A stretch of 64,000 nt of DNA from contig OZ038422.1 in NCBI GenBank assembly GCA_964036155.1, positions 26,001,201-26,065,200 of the forward strand, written 5' to 3'. The notes beneath the pieces are model-generated. The model ran no database searches, had not been told where the DNA came from, and worked only from the letters and a program-made list of their open reading frames with translations. Both the position numbers and the translations under genes were made by a program. Origin of the DNA: Diploscapter coronatus (Eukaryota; Nematoda; Chromadorea; Rhabditida; Rhabditidae). Shown here one piece after another: positions 13,407 to 25,000 of the stretch (positions are counted from its first letter, which is position 1; each line of letters starts with the position of its first letter).

Positions 13407-14858
13407 TTATCGGTTCGTTTCAGTTAGCCGATTTTCCCGTTCGATCACGTGTTTTTCGAATTTGATCACATAGGTAGTCCCATTATACCAGTGCGCATCC
13501 ACTACACAAGGGAAGTTGGCAGCCTGAAAGAAATGATTTAATGTATCTTTGGACCTAATCTATCCGGATATATGAAATCTGGGAGATTAAAGATTTTTTT
13601 TTCCGAAAAGAAGATAAATAAATGGGCGACTTCAGAAATTTATAAGAGACCGAATTTGATATATCCAGATTATATATATATATATATATATTTTTTTAAA
13701 GGAAATTAATATATCCCCTACCTCAAGCATAGCCTCGATAATGCCTGCAACGAAAGCAGCACAATTTATAGCTTCCTTATCTTTGGGCAGGGAAATGAAC
13801 GTGTTCACCAGCGGTTCTTTTTCCATGAGGAGATCTGAAAAGGGGAATTTTTGAAATCGGGCTATATGAAATTCTGGAACATATCAAATTCTCCTTACAT
13901 TGTGATGGATCATCAGTGACTCGCTCCAGCTTGTCCGCCTCTTTTCCGAACAGACTCTTCCAGACGGTGGACTTGATAAACATCAACATAGCTGAAAATG
14001 ATATATGAAATCTCATAGAATGGGGGTTCTCATATATTCGGATTTATGAAATCCCTTACGAAGCAGTTTGGTCTCCCGCTTGTAACCGCGTTCTCGCAAA
14101 TTCACCACGTCAAGCATTCGCACACCGACGCTCTTACCGTAACCCTTCAATCTGAAAAAAAAATTAAGTTACAGTAACCTTCGAAGAAAATCGATAAAGC
14201 TGCAATAATATTTGGAAGAAAAATCATTAAAACTACGGTAATCCTGGTTTTTTTTCTCGAATTTCTCTTACGTTTCATGAATGTCGTTGATGGTCTCGGC
14301 GCGTTTCTGGGCGTATTTGACGATTTCCGAGAATAGAACGGCGAAGGTCGACAGGTTGATCTGAGAAAAAACGATTTTTTTCAGGGGAATAAGAAAACAA
14401 ATTAAGAATTTTTCTAAATTTTTTAATCTTGAAGATTAGATATTTTACGGGACACGCGTTATTCTCTTTTAAATTCATTCCACGCTTGAAGGAGAGGGAG
14501 TCCATCTTTCACGCTCTGGCTTTAACCCTCCTTTTCCCCTTTGCCTTCAGCAGCGGAGAGGAAATAGAAAGGAAAGAGTAGAGACGAAAAAGAAAGGACG
14601 CGTAAAATCGTGCGCGAAAGAAAGGGCTCTCCCTAATTCGCACAGCGGTAACATTGAAAAGAGGAGAATAGCATACAGAAATATTCGAAGAAAAGGTATA
14701 GGGTTTTTGATCAGAAAAATGAGATTTTTCTCGAAAATTGGTAAGATCGCTTTTAACTGAAAAATCTAGAAAATTAACTTTTTTGATTTTTGTTTTTTAC
14801 GAACCTCAGCCTTGCCCTTGCTCAGCGACTTGTCCAGAATCCCTGTGGATTTAACCAT
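13407..14858 (-). CDS. TRAPPC5: TRAPP complex subunit TRAPPC5 (Trs31)
   Basis: A core subunit of the TRAPP tethering complex, which is the exchange factor for Rab1-type GTPases in ER-Golgi traffic. The start ATG is at 14858 (MVKSTGILDKSLSKGKAE), and the splice-linked exons lie near 14362-14274, 14150-14061, 13992-13904, 13826-13714 and 13525-13407. Family motifs appear in order: LSTFAVLFSEIVKYAQKR, GVRMLDVVNLRERGYKRET, FIKSTVWKSLFGKEADKLER, NCAAFVAGIIEAMLE and DAHWYNGTTYVIKF. The product is about 190 aa, against 188 in human. The stop TAA is at 13409-13407. An (AT)n run of about 20 bases lies in the last intron near 13673. It is divergent from the MATH-domain gene, about 1.2 kb between start codons. 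Confidence 0.9.
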
Positions 14859-16014
14859 ACTGAAAAGTTAGCGAGGCTACTTCTGAAATTTCGAGTTTTG
14901 AATGAAAATTTAGAAAAAATACGAAATGAGCGATTTCAAGCAAGTGTCAAAGGTGCATGCGACTTACAAAATGAAACGAGCTTTTCTTCTTCGTTTCATT
15001 TTTGGGGGCACGCTGCGATTTTAAAATTTTCTTACGGGTTTATGCCATTTGGTTCAAGATGCTTGAAAGTTACCGGGAAAGGTACCGAAAACACGAGGAG
15101 ACTGAAATTTTTGGTCCAAGCGGTTTCGATAGTTAGAGGGACAGCGTTTTAAATTTCTCCCGACTTGCTTGATTTCCAAACGTTTCCAACTCAACTTTTT
15201 TCTTTACCGATTTCGAAATTTGCTAAAGCCCCTCCCCCAGTCTAGTCGGTATAAATTTCTGAAAATCTGATTTCTATCTAGGGTTCAATGGAAAAGTGAA
15301 AGTTTTCGGTAGATCTCGGAAAATTTGGTGCGATTTCGCCTATTTAGGGTGTAATAGATTGGCGGAGAGAAGACCTCTGGGTGGACCTCGGCGCGTCACA
15401 CGACGGCCTCTTTCCGTCTCTCCCTTCTCTCTCTCCGCCTCGTCATGATTGTCGCCCTCCTTAGGGCCCTATCGACCGACTACGCTTTTTGTATTTTCAA
15501 CTTGCTAACCCGAATCGAAACTGTATTTTGCGCCATATCAATTTTGCGCCCTCTGTTCACACCAAAAGACTGACTTTCCACAAATAACGCACAAAAATCG
15601 ATTCGTCTTGCCCCCCACACTCCGCTCGCTCTCGCTACAAAAAGCGAGCACAGCGTAGAGTTTAGGCCCTCCCTTCATTACTCGTTTCAAACTTGTTTTT
15701 ATCCGGATTTGTCTTTATTGCAAATTTTCTTATGTGCCATTCTCACCCAGTGTTATTCTCCGAGAAATTCGGAGCATTTTGATACCGATTTTCATGAGCT
15801 TTTCAAAGTGCAACGTTGTGCAATTCGCTTTTGAAATTAGCATTTTATTGTTTGGTTTTAAGCCATATAAACGAGTTTTTATCGATTGGAAATTTTTCAT
15901 TTCTATCTTACCGGCTCGAAAAGTAGCTTGTGATGCTGTCTTTGCAAGCTCGACGAAAATTGATCACCCGATCAAATTTCAGCAACCAAATCAAGTGCGC
16001 GTGCATCCAAGTGT
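14859..16014. promoter_or_regulatory. divergent intergenic region between TRAPPC5 and the MATH-domain gene
   Basis: A shared upstream region for two genes pointing away from each other. It holds CT-rich stretches (about 15405-15440) and a small stem-loop (GCTCGCT and AGCGAGC, about 15628-15652). An acceptor (AAATTTCAG, ending 15982) probably marks trans-splicing or a non-coding first intron of the + strand gene. Confidence 0.4.
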
Positions 16015-16065
16015 ATGAGAAGTTGGTCGGACCGAAGAAGGACCGCATTGAACTTGATTCGGTGA
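16015..16065 (+). promoter_or_regulatory. upstream ORF in the MATH-domain gene leader
   Basis: An ATG at 16015, 33 bases after the leader acceptor, opens a 16-codon frame (MRSWSDRRRTALNL...) closing at TGA 16063-16065. This is 20 bases before the probable main ATG at 16086 and out of frame with it. If the leader is retained as read, it could reduce or gate translation of the main frame. Confidence 0.4.
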
Positions 16066-16085
16066 ACAGCAATCAGGGAAAGAGG

Positions 16086-19000
16086 ATGGGCGCCAACGAG
16101 CCGGTCGGCACCAAGCTGCCCGATAAAAATGAGCAGGTACAGTTGGAAATTCTGGAACGTGTTCTGGGATGTTTTCCGAAAAAGATATACGCTTTTTTTA
16201 AAAATATTTTTATAAGGCGTCATTTGTATTTTCTTTAAAAAAAATTACGCCCCTGAAATTTTCAGGTTCCGCCTCTTAACACCCCTAATTTTTACATTTT
16301 CAGATGAGTAGTAGCTCTGAGCAGCAAGGGGCGACATCTCAGCCTCAACAGACTTCTGCAACGCCATCGAGTCATAGGGGCGTCGCCCACAAGAGGAGGG
16401 TGTCCGTCGGCTGTCAGACAGAGAACGTCTTCTACGGCGGCATCAACACCAATTTTGGTAGGGTTAAAATCGATCGTTTGAAAATAACAAGAAAACAACT
16501 CTCTAAAGTTTTTCGTGAAGAAAATAAGATTTTTGAGAAAACTTATCGAAATTTCAGGCCGCGTCTCCACTCAACCCCGTCCCGCGATGCCTCTCCAGCA
16601 ATCGACTGCCCAACAGTCCTCCAATCAGGCCTCAGCATCGAGTGAAGTCAAGACGGAAGATGCAACGCTGAGGGTCACCATCAACGACTTCTCCAAACTC
16701 AACGACACCGTCTGTTCGGAGAGCAAAGTCGTCAACGGGGTGCCTTGGTGAGCGAAAGTTTTTTTTTCTATAGAAAACTAAAGAAAAAAACGTGAAAATC
16801 TACCAAATAAAAATTGTTTCGATAGAAGTTTAAAGTTCTTTTGTAGGGAATGATAAAAGTTGAAAATCTGCGGTCGAGTAGATTTTCTTTATATGAATTT
16901 GATTTTCGAATTTTGAGGCGTATTATGGTGATGCCGAAACAGCACACGGTGAATAAGCGCAACCAGAAATGCATGGGCTTCTTCCTTCAATGCTGTCCGG
17001 AGTCTACCTACTCAGAGTAAGATAATATTACCCCAATTAGTGATTTAATTATCCTAACTTGAGTGCCTGGTCGGTCCACGCTACAGCCGAGATGAGAATG
17101 TTAGCCCATCTCCCCACACAGCCCCACTTCACCAGAAAGACCACCCACACCTACACGTCGAAGGAGAACGATTGGGGCTACAGCTGCTTCATGACATGGG
17201 CGGTAAGAATGAAGAATTAAACATGAGTATATTTCGAAGAAAGGATTACTGTAGCTCTTTCCTCAATTGATTGAATTTAGGATATCGTGGACGAATCTCA
17301 AGGCTACATCAAGAACGACAAAGTAACCCTGGAGATCACCGTCAAAGCTGAACCGCCCAAGAACATGATGTATGCAAGAATTTGTTGACGATTGAAAACA
17401 AGCGATTTTTGCTGATTAGCATCATAAACGTAGTCTAAATCCGCATTTTCAAACGTTCTACCTGATCCTACACTCAATCATTGAAAAGTAGAATTCTTCA
17501 GGAACCGCGAGGAGTTTTGTCGGGTGATCGTCAAGTGGTACGATCTGGCCGAGATGCAGCTATCGAGGTAAATTTCAAGTTCAAACTAAAATTTCTAACT
17601 TCGAACCCAAGTCTGAGACTAAATAAAATTTGAATTTTCAGGGGTCAGATAGATCTCTCGATCGAGGCCAACAATCAGGCACTCAAGTTCTGCAAGGACA
17701 AGGACAAAGAGACGAAGGAGAAACTCGAGCAGCAGAGGGAGCGAATCGTCAACCAGAAACTCCTCGAGAGTATACAGAGGATCGAGAAAGGTTGGATAGA
17801 AAAAGATTTCTCTTTCAGAAACTGATCCTTTTTGGAATAAAATTTCTATCTCTTTTCTGAGGAATTTCAAAAATGATCTTTTTTTCTGAGAAAATTGAAA
17901 TTTTAGAAGGAATTTGGATTATTTTTTAAACATTTTTTTTTTCAGGCAAAGATGCGCCCAAAACCACGGAAGCGTTGAAGCCGACTTCCCTGAGGCAGGC
18001 TTTGACAGGCGCACAGGTACAAAATAAAAAAATGATTATGCTCAATTTTCTTAAACATGAATCGAAGGAATATAACAAAAAATTTTAGAAAACACTGAGC
18101 GGAAAGATGACAGGAAAAGCGGGCAAAAAAGGCAGAGCCATGGTCGCCGTGCAACAGATGAAGAAGAAGAAGGATGGGTTGGTTCTCAGAAATCCTGATA
18201 AACATTGATAAGAATTTTAATCAGCAACATGATAGAAGATTGGCATTTTTGATAAAAACGATGAAATTTCTAGAAACGCCCAAAACCAGACGCCCCCGAA
18301 TCAGCAGAACCAGGGCCAGAAGCAGGACGCGAAGAAGGAGGGAAGTGAACAGAAGGATGACAAGAACTCCAACCCCAACCAGCTTCTCCATCACGAACAG
18401 CCGGAGAACAAAGAGGAGGTGGGTCTGGAAAATTATATCAAAAATTATTGCCCTTAAAATTTATGAAAGGGGGGGATGTGTTCTACTGTTCTGGTCAAAC
18501 GAAGTGGAAGGTGGTCGTATATTGAAAAAAAAAATAGGGAGAAAGGGCGAGAAAGCCAGAGGAAAATTGCGGACTACTTTTTCTTTCCATTGTCCCCCGC
18601 TGACTCGTCTTTCTCTGCGCTCTAGCCCCCCCCCCCCCCCCCCCCCCCTTCTTTGTTCATAGTCGTAACGCGCATTTTTCGCAAAGTGCTTTTTTAATAA
18701 CACAAGAACTCACTTTATTTGACCTTATACGATAGAAGATCAAAACCTTGATTTCTTGAGAAAAATTTCAATTTTTCAAGTGTTCTAGGGAATTTTTGAA
18801 CGGGATTCTAGAACAAAGAAAATCGAAAATTTTAGTTGTGTTGAGAACATCTTGAAGAGGATTCTAGAACATATAAATTTTGAAATCCTAACACATGGTA
18901 CAAAAATTGAAGGAAGTGATTAACTCGATAACTTTCGCATGTTGATTGACATTGGTTGCTTGAGCTTTGGGCTTGAAAATTTCGCATTTTTGTGAGTGTG

Positions 19001-22000
19001 TACCCTTTTGCACTGATTTTTGTAACTTTGTAAAATGCACTTTTTTAAATTTTATTTTTGCACCTGCATCCTAATCTTTTCAGAGACTCGGGTCAAATTC
19101 GGGAACTTCTGGTAGCAAAAGTAAGAAGAACAAGGACAAGAAGGGGACCACCGATAAAAGTGCGGCGGATCAGCAAAATACACCCGTTTTCGAGGAGGCT
19201 GAGGGTGAAAAATTCGAAAATTTCGAAAATGCGCCCCTCCCGGAACACAAGGTGTCGCTCGCCTCGCCCTACTGCGTCCAGTCCACGTCATACGACAAAA
19301 ATTCATCCGGTTTAAAGTTTTTTTTTTTTTTTTCGAAAATTCGAAATTTTTTGAATGAAAAACGCATGGAAAAAGCGAATATTTTGATGAAAAATGCTAG
19401 AAAATTCGATTTTTTTTATTGGACAAAGAAGGCTTGAAAATGCTGCTTGCATTTGCATGGAATTCGCATTTTTGTGGTTCCAGGTCAGAGCGTGACTTCC
19501 GAGCAAGCCAACTGCCCTTGCTTTGCCTGTCACCCTGAGCAGTCCTCCGCGTTCTACGCGAGTCTGACCGCAACGCGAACCGCGACGCGTACGACGATTG
19601 TCCACGAACAGGGCACCCTGTCCTACATGAAGACGATTTGTGACGGAGAACAAGATTCCAATTGCGTAGAGAAATGCGACTGCATCACCTGTCAGGTATT
19701 TTTTGAGAGCGGGACAAAAGCCGAATATTTTGGAAACGATAGAGAAAATAAGAGATTTGTGAAACGTTTTCAAAAGGGTTACATATAAAGTGGAAGATTT
19801 TGTAATTGTCTATATAGTAACATTGGAAATTGTTTTTTTTTTGAAAGGCTGCGTGTAGAGAAAATGGTGAATTTCTGAGAGATCGTTAAAAAGCTACTGA
19901 AAATGGCGTTTTTGTAAATGAACGAATTTTTTTTTCGAGAAGGCGCACTTGAACATGTTTTAGTTAGAAGAAGCCACCACTCGATTGTCGAGAATGGGTC
20001 CCAGCCGATTCGCCAATTCTGATACGGAAAACGACCCGCCGCATGTCTCGCGTGAACGCCACAACACTTACACTGTGATTGTAAATGCCGTCATTTCAGA
20101 CAGTTTTGATGTTTTTGCTTGAAGCACCTTCAGTTTGCTTTTGCATCAGCACACTTTTCTTTTTCGATTTTCTAGTTCTAGTCTTTCCTAACAAAAGCTC
20201 TAAAAATGTGTATCGAGCCTTGAAGAAATCCAGAAACGTTAGAATTTCAAAAAAAAACTATGACATGATGATCTACAACTTGAAATGTTTCAGATCACGG
20301 AGGAAAGCAACGACAACAATTTGGAGAAGGGCGAGGACCAGAGCGAGCTAACGGACAACGAAGGCGACTACGAGGAGAGAACGGGCGAGTTGCACGGATT
20401 TGCTGATTGTCCCCATGATGAGTGGCCGAGTGCCTCATCTGGAGATGAAGACGAGGAAGACGAGGAGTGCGGGGACGAAGATGACACTGATTATGAACAG
20501 GAGGGCGATGGTGAGATTTTTTTTTGAAAACCTTGAAAAATTTAATTTTATCGAAAAAATTCCAGACATCCAAGTAGAAATGTCCTCTGTAGAGGTCCAG
20601 ACGGATGAGGTCTTTCCCGACCTTCTGCCACTTCAGCCCCAAGACATTCAACAGCAGCCAAATTACCAGGCAACTCAGGACGTCGTTCAGACTAGGACTA
20701 GGGTAAGAAAGCAATTTCGTTACCTCGGAAAAATGCATTCGAATTTGAAAATCTTGAAGATTTCATTCTTTAATAGAGAACTTCATCGGATTTTGCAGCG
20801 AACTAGATTTTCAAGATTTTACAAGAAAAAATAATTGATGTAGTGTGGTTACTGTACAATTTTGTGGTAGTCAAGAATCGGATTTCTGGAGAGTTCATTT
20901 AGAAAAAAAAAGAATTTTCCAAAAGTCTAAAAAATGTCATCTTTGAGAAAAAAATCGACAGTAACCGCATTGCAGAAATCGCGCCACCATCGCTATGAGT
21001 TTCCTCTGTTGATTTGCGGTGAATTAACTGAATTGCAGCGCAACGCGGGCGGTCCGCCCAGATTCAAGGAGTCCTACCCTGGAGATTTGGGAACAGACGT
21101 GGACGCAGACGACGAACAGGCCATTCAGACATTCGACGATGATAATCAGGTTATCATCGTACAGCAAATCGAGGCTGTAGGATCATTTTTGGCAAATCAT
21201 TCTATTTGAATTTGTACATTTTGGAAAGCATAAATTTGCTATTTTTGAGTATTTATTCGCTTCTGTTGCAAAGTGAATTGTAATAGAAAAGCATTTTCTC
21301 TAAAAAAAAAAAAAACTTGAAATTTTGACGAAAATTATCTGTAAAAAACTAGTGAAAATATTAAATTAAAACATTTAGATGGAAGAACAACTCTCCGAAG
21401 AGGAAGCGAGAAGAATCAAGGAGTTTGTGGACCTGCACTTCTCGATGGACAAGTCCGTTTTTCCGGTTGACATGAAAGTGACCGACGAAATGATGGCAAC
21501 GGTCTCGATGACTGTTAACAATCTCATGCAGGAAAAACTCCAGATGATCAATGATGTAAGTGGGAACAAAATTTTGGAACAGTGATAGGAAAATGAGGAC
21601 TTGGGAACATTTCTGGGAGAAATTTAGTTATTTGAGAAAAATGAACAGAAATTATAGAAAAGGGAAAATTTAGAACTTAGGTAATGGATCTTTGGGAATA
21701 TAGAAATTGAAAGGGTACTGTAGCTTTCTACTTCAGAATGACTAGAGTTGCAATTAAAAAAACGAGAAAAATCGTAGAAATTGAAAAAGCATCCGGATTA
21801 CTGTAATTTTCCAATTTCTCGTTTCAGGACCACGGCATGTGTTGCCTCGCGGCGGGCCTGTTCTACGTGATCGCCAAACGAGTCGTCGAGTCCTCTACAG
21901 CGTTCGTCTCCATCGTGGAAGGTGGCCTTGTTCCCAACATCTCCGATATCCATGTAAGGAGAGATTCATATATCTTTCTCTTTCAAGATTAAAACACATT

Positions 22001-25000
22001 CAAATTTCTGAAAGAGTGGGACATCATGGTTTTTTTTTGAATATTTAAAGATTTCATATATCCTTTTTTTAGTTAAAAGATTTCATGCCTATTTAAAAAA
22101 AAAATCCTATATCTCCTATTTCTAGTGTCTGTTCGCAACGATGTGCAGTCTGACGATAAAAGATTCGGATCCGAACAAACCCAAAGATGCATCAGGGGGC
22201 CAAACAGGAAATCAGCAGCAGTCCACCCCGCCTACCTCTGCCAAACAGGTAGGTAAAAGTTTAGATTGGGATACGCACTCATCGACATCACGAACACTTT
22301 ATCAATGAGACATCAAAAATAGTAAAGAGGGGGCACTAGGTGATACCAAAAGTGGTGTTTGGTATCAAGTTTTATGGAGAAAAGATACCATTTTCTTATG
22401 GAAGCTACTACTTTACCAAATGGTATTGGTTTTTGGCAAATGAGTCTCTTTATCATTTCGGGAAAAAATGAAAATAAAAAGGATTATGCTATTTTAGAAG
22501 CAGCAACTCCTCCATCTCCTTTCTCAGCAAAAGACCTCCATCGTCGCTCAGAAGGCCGCTTTGCAAAGGCAACAGGATCAGAAGTCGGGAGGTAAGATAG
22601 TTAAGTGGATAGTTTGGAAATGAATTTTGGCAAAAAAGATTTTGAATGATTTTTACGAAGTATAAATTTTAGGAAGAAGAATCGCCAAAGCGAGAAGACG
22701 CGTCTCTCCCGCAATCGGCAGACTGTCCAAGAGCAAGGATGAGGACTCAGAGAATGAGGATGACGAGGTGCGAACATTTTAAGATCGAAGAATCACGATT
22801 TCAAAGATCGTGATTCTTAGAAAACACTCCTTCTTTTCTTAATTTCTATAGAGAAAACTGATTATTTTTTTCTGTCCACCGAAAGATAGTGCATTCATAA
22901 AATTTGGAAGCAGGAAGGTAAAAGAAAATGATGTACATAGCATTAAATATTATAGAAAATGATTGATTCGATGAAAAATATGTTTCAGTTGGGCGGTGTG
23001 TCTGATGAAGACCCGATCGTCCCCACCCGAACTCGCGAGTTCTTCGCCAACCTCTCCACGAAACAAGACGTGATGGCTATGGTCAAGGGTCGAATCGCGT
23101 TGATGAAGGAAAACCCACTCAACAAGACTCCGGGTATGAATTTCTTTAAAAAAAAAAATAAACCTGGAACTAAGCTTAATTCTGAGGTTAACATTGACTC
23201 GGAGGCTAGATGCTATAATTAAGTGGCATTGTTGACCCAGTGCTAAATTTGAAACGTAAACTTGTAATAACTATAATTTCAGGTCTGAGATCCATCCTCA
23301 TCCAGCTCTACAAGTATATCAGCAATCTGACGGTAATTTAAAAGATTTATCCTAAAATTAGATATTTTTTATAACAGAATTTAGATTTAAATTTGCCCCG
23401 AAGAAAGAATAAATTGTACCATTTTCAGACGGTCTGTGATCAGATGGAGATGCTTGAAGCGGAAGCCTCTCGTGCTAAAGAGTCCATGATCGCCATCGAC
23501 GGGTCCAAAATGCTCGAGCAGGTTGAAATTTTCTTTTAATTTTCGAATTATAATATTCGGGCTTCTAAAAATCAATTTGAAGAGAGGAGGGGTCTTTTAT
23601 TCGAAACTTTGAAAAGTTGTTTTTTGTTCAGTTCCACCTAAACGAAAAGAGGATGCAGGAGATGGAGAAGCGTTGCAACCAGATGAAAACAGAGATGCAA
23701 AAGGAGACGGAGAAGATCAAGAAGGTGAACAAATACAGCAACCTTAAGAAAATTATAATATTTTTCCTGAAAAAGTTAGTATTGGAAAACTTTTCAGGGA
23801 TTTTTAAAGAGATGATGATTGAAGTGATCTTAAACACGTAGTAGCTTTTCCTGCTTCTAAGAAAGTTAAAATTTTTAGAATTTAGTAAAACAATGAAATT
23901 TTCAGATCGAAACGATGTACAACCAGGAGAAGGCGAAACACAAAGCCGAGGTCGAGGCGAAAGACCAACTCCAAATGCAGCTCAAGGAGGTCAGGAAGCA
24001 GCTGACTAAGGCAGAGAAGAAGCACAAACAGGACGAGTAAGAATATGCTGATTTTTGGCGAATTTATTCTTATTTTTAGTATTTCTATGTTAATTTCGAG
24101 AATTTAATTTTTCCTTTGAAGTGTTGAAAAATGAAATTTTCAGGAACCGCATCAATACCCTTCAACAAGAGAACACCGAGTTGGACGAGAAAAACAAGAA
24201 TTTGAGGAAGGTCAGAAAATTGGAATTCTTGAAAAATTAACAAAAAGAACCTAACTATTTTAATTTTTATCATCTTTCATCAAGATTTAAAATAATGAAA
24301 AATTTTTATTTTTAAAAATTAAGGAGTTCGAAGCGTTCAAGAAGAAGGTTGCCGATGAGAGGACCAAGACCAAGAAAGACAAGGAAAAGGACGCGGAGAC
24401 GATCAGGTGCTTGATTTATAAAATAAAAAGACTTGTACTGAAAGTTTCTGAAACAAAAAGACAAAGTCTAGAAAAAAAAACTACAAAGAATAATAAATTT
24501 GATTCCAGAAGACTGGAGCAGGAGGTCGGAGACAAGGAGTCGGAAAGGGACCGGGAGAAACAGGTCAATGACGAGGCTCACAAACAGATGAGGATGAAAG
24601 AGCAGAAGTGGGAGAGGGTAGGTTAAATTTTTGAAATTCAAAACATTGGAACGAAAAGACTGAAGTTTAAAAAACAAAAAATGAGACGCATTTTTAGGAG
24701 CGTCGCCAATACACTTCTCAGCTTTCGGCCATGAACGTTTTCGTGGAGAGGGCTAAGCAAGCGGAATGCCAGGTAACATTTTCAAACGAGATGGATCAAT
24801 ATTTTTTTTTTTTCGAATTTTTCAAACTACGATCTTTTCAGCTGATGGAGAACAAGTACAACTCCAACATCGGCACACTCCAGAAGGCCAGGGAGGAGGC
24901 ACAAGTCAATCTCGCAGAGGCAGAAGAGAACTTGAAGAAGTGGGTCTAATAATTTCATCGTTTTTTTAGAAAATAAAAGATGAGGGTGTTATATTTGTGA

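Noticed and set aside
18461..18703. Frames with Gly or Pro runs around 18.6 kb
   Set aside because: Produced by translating the poly-C homopolymer; the region is an intron.
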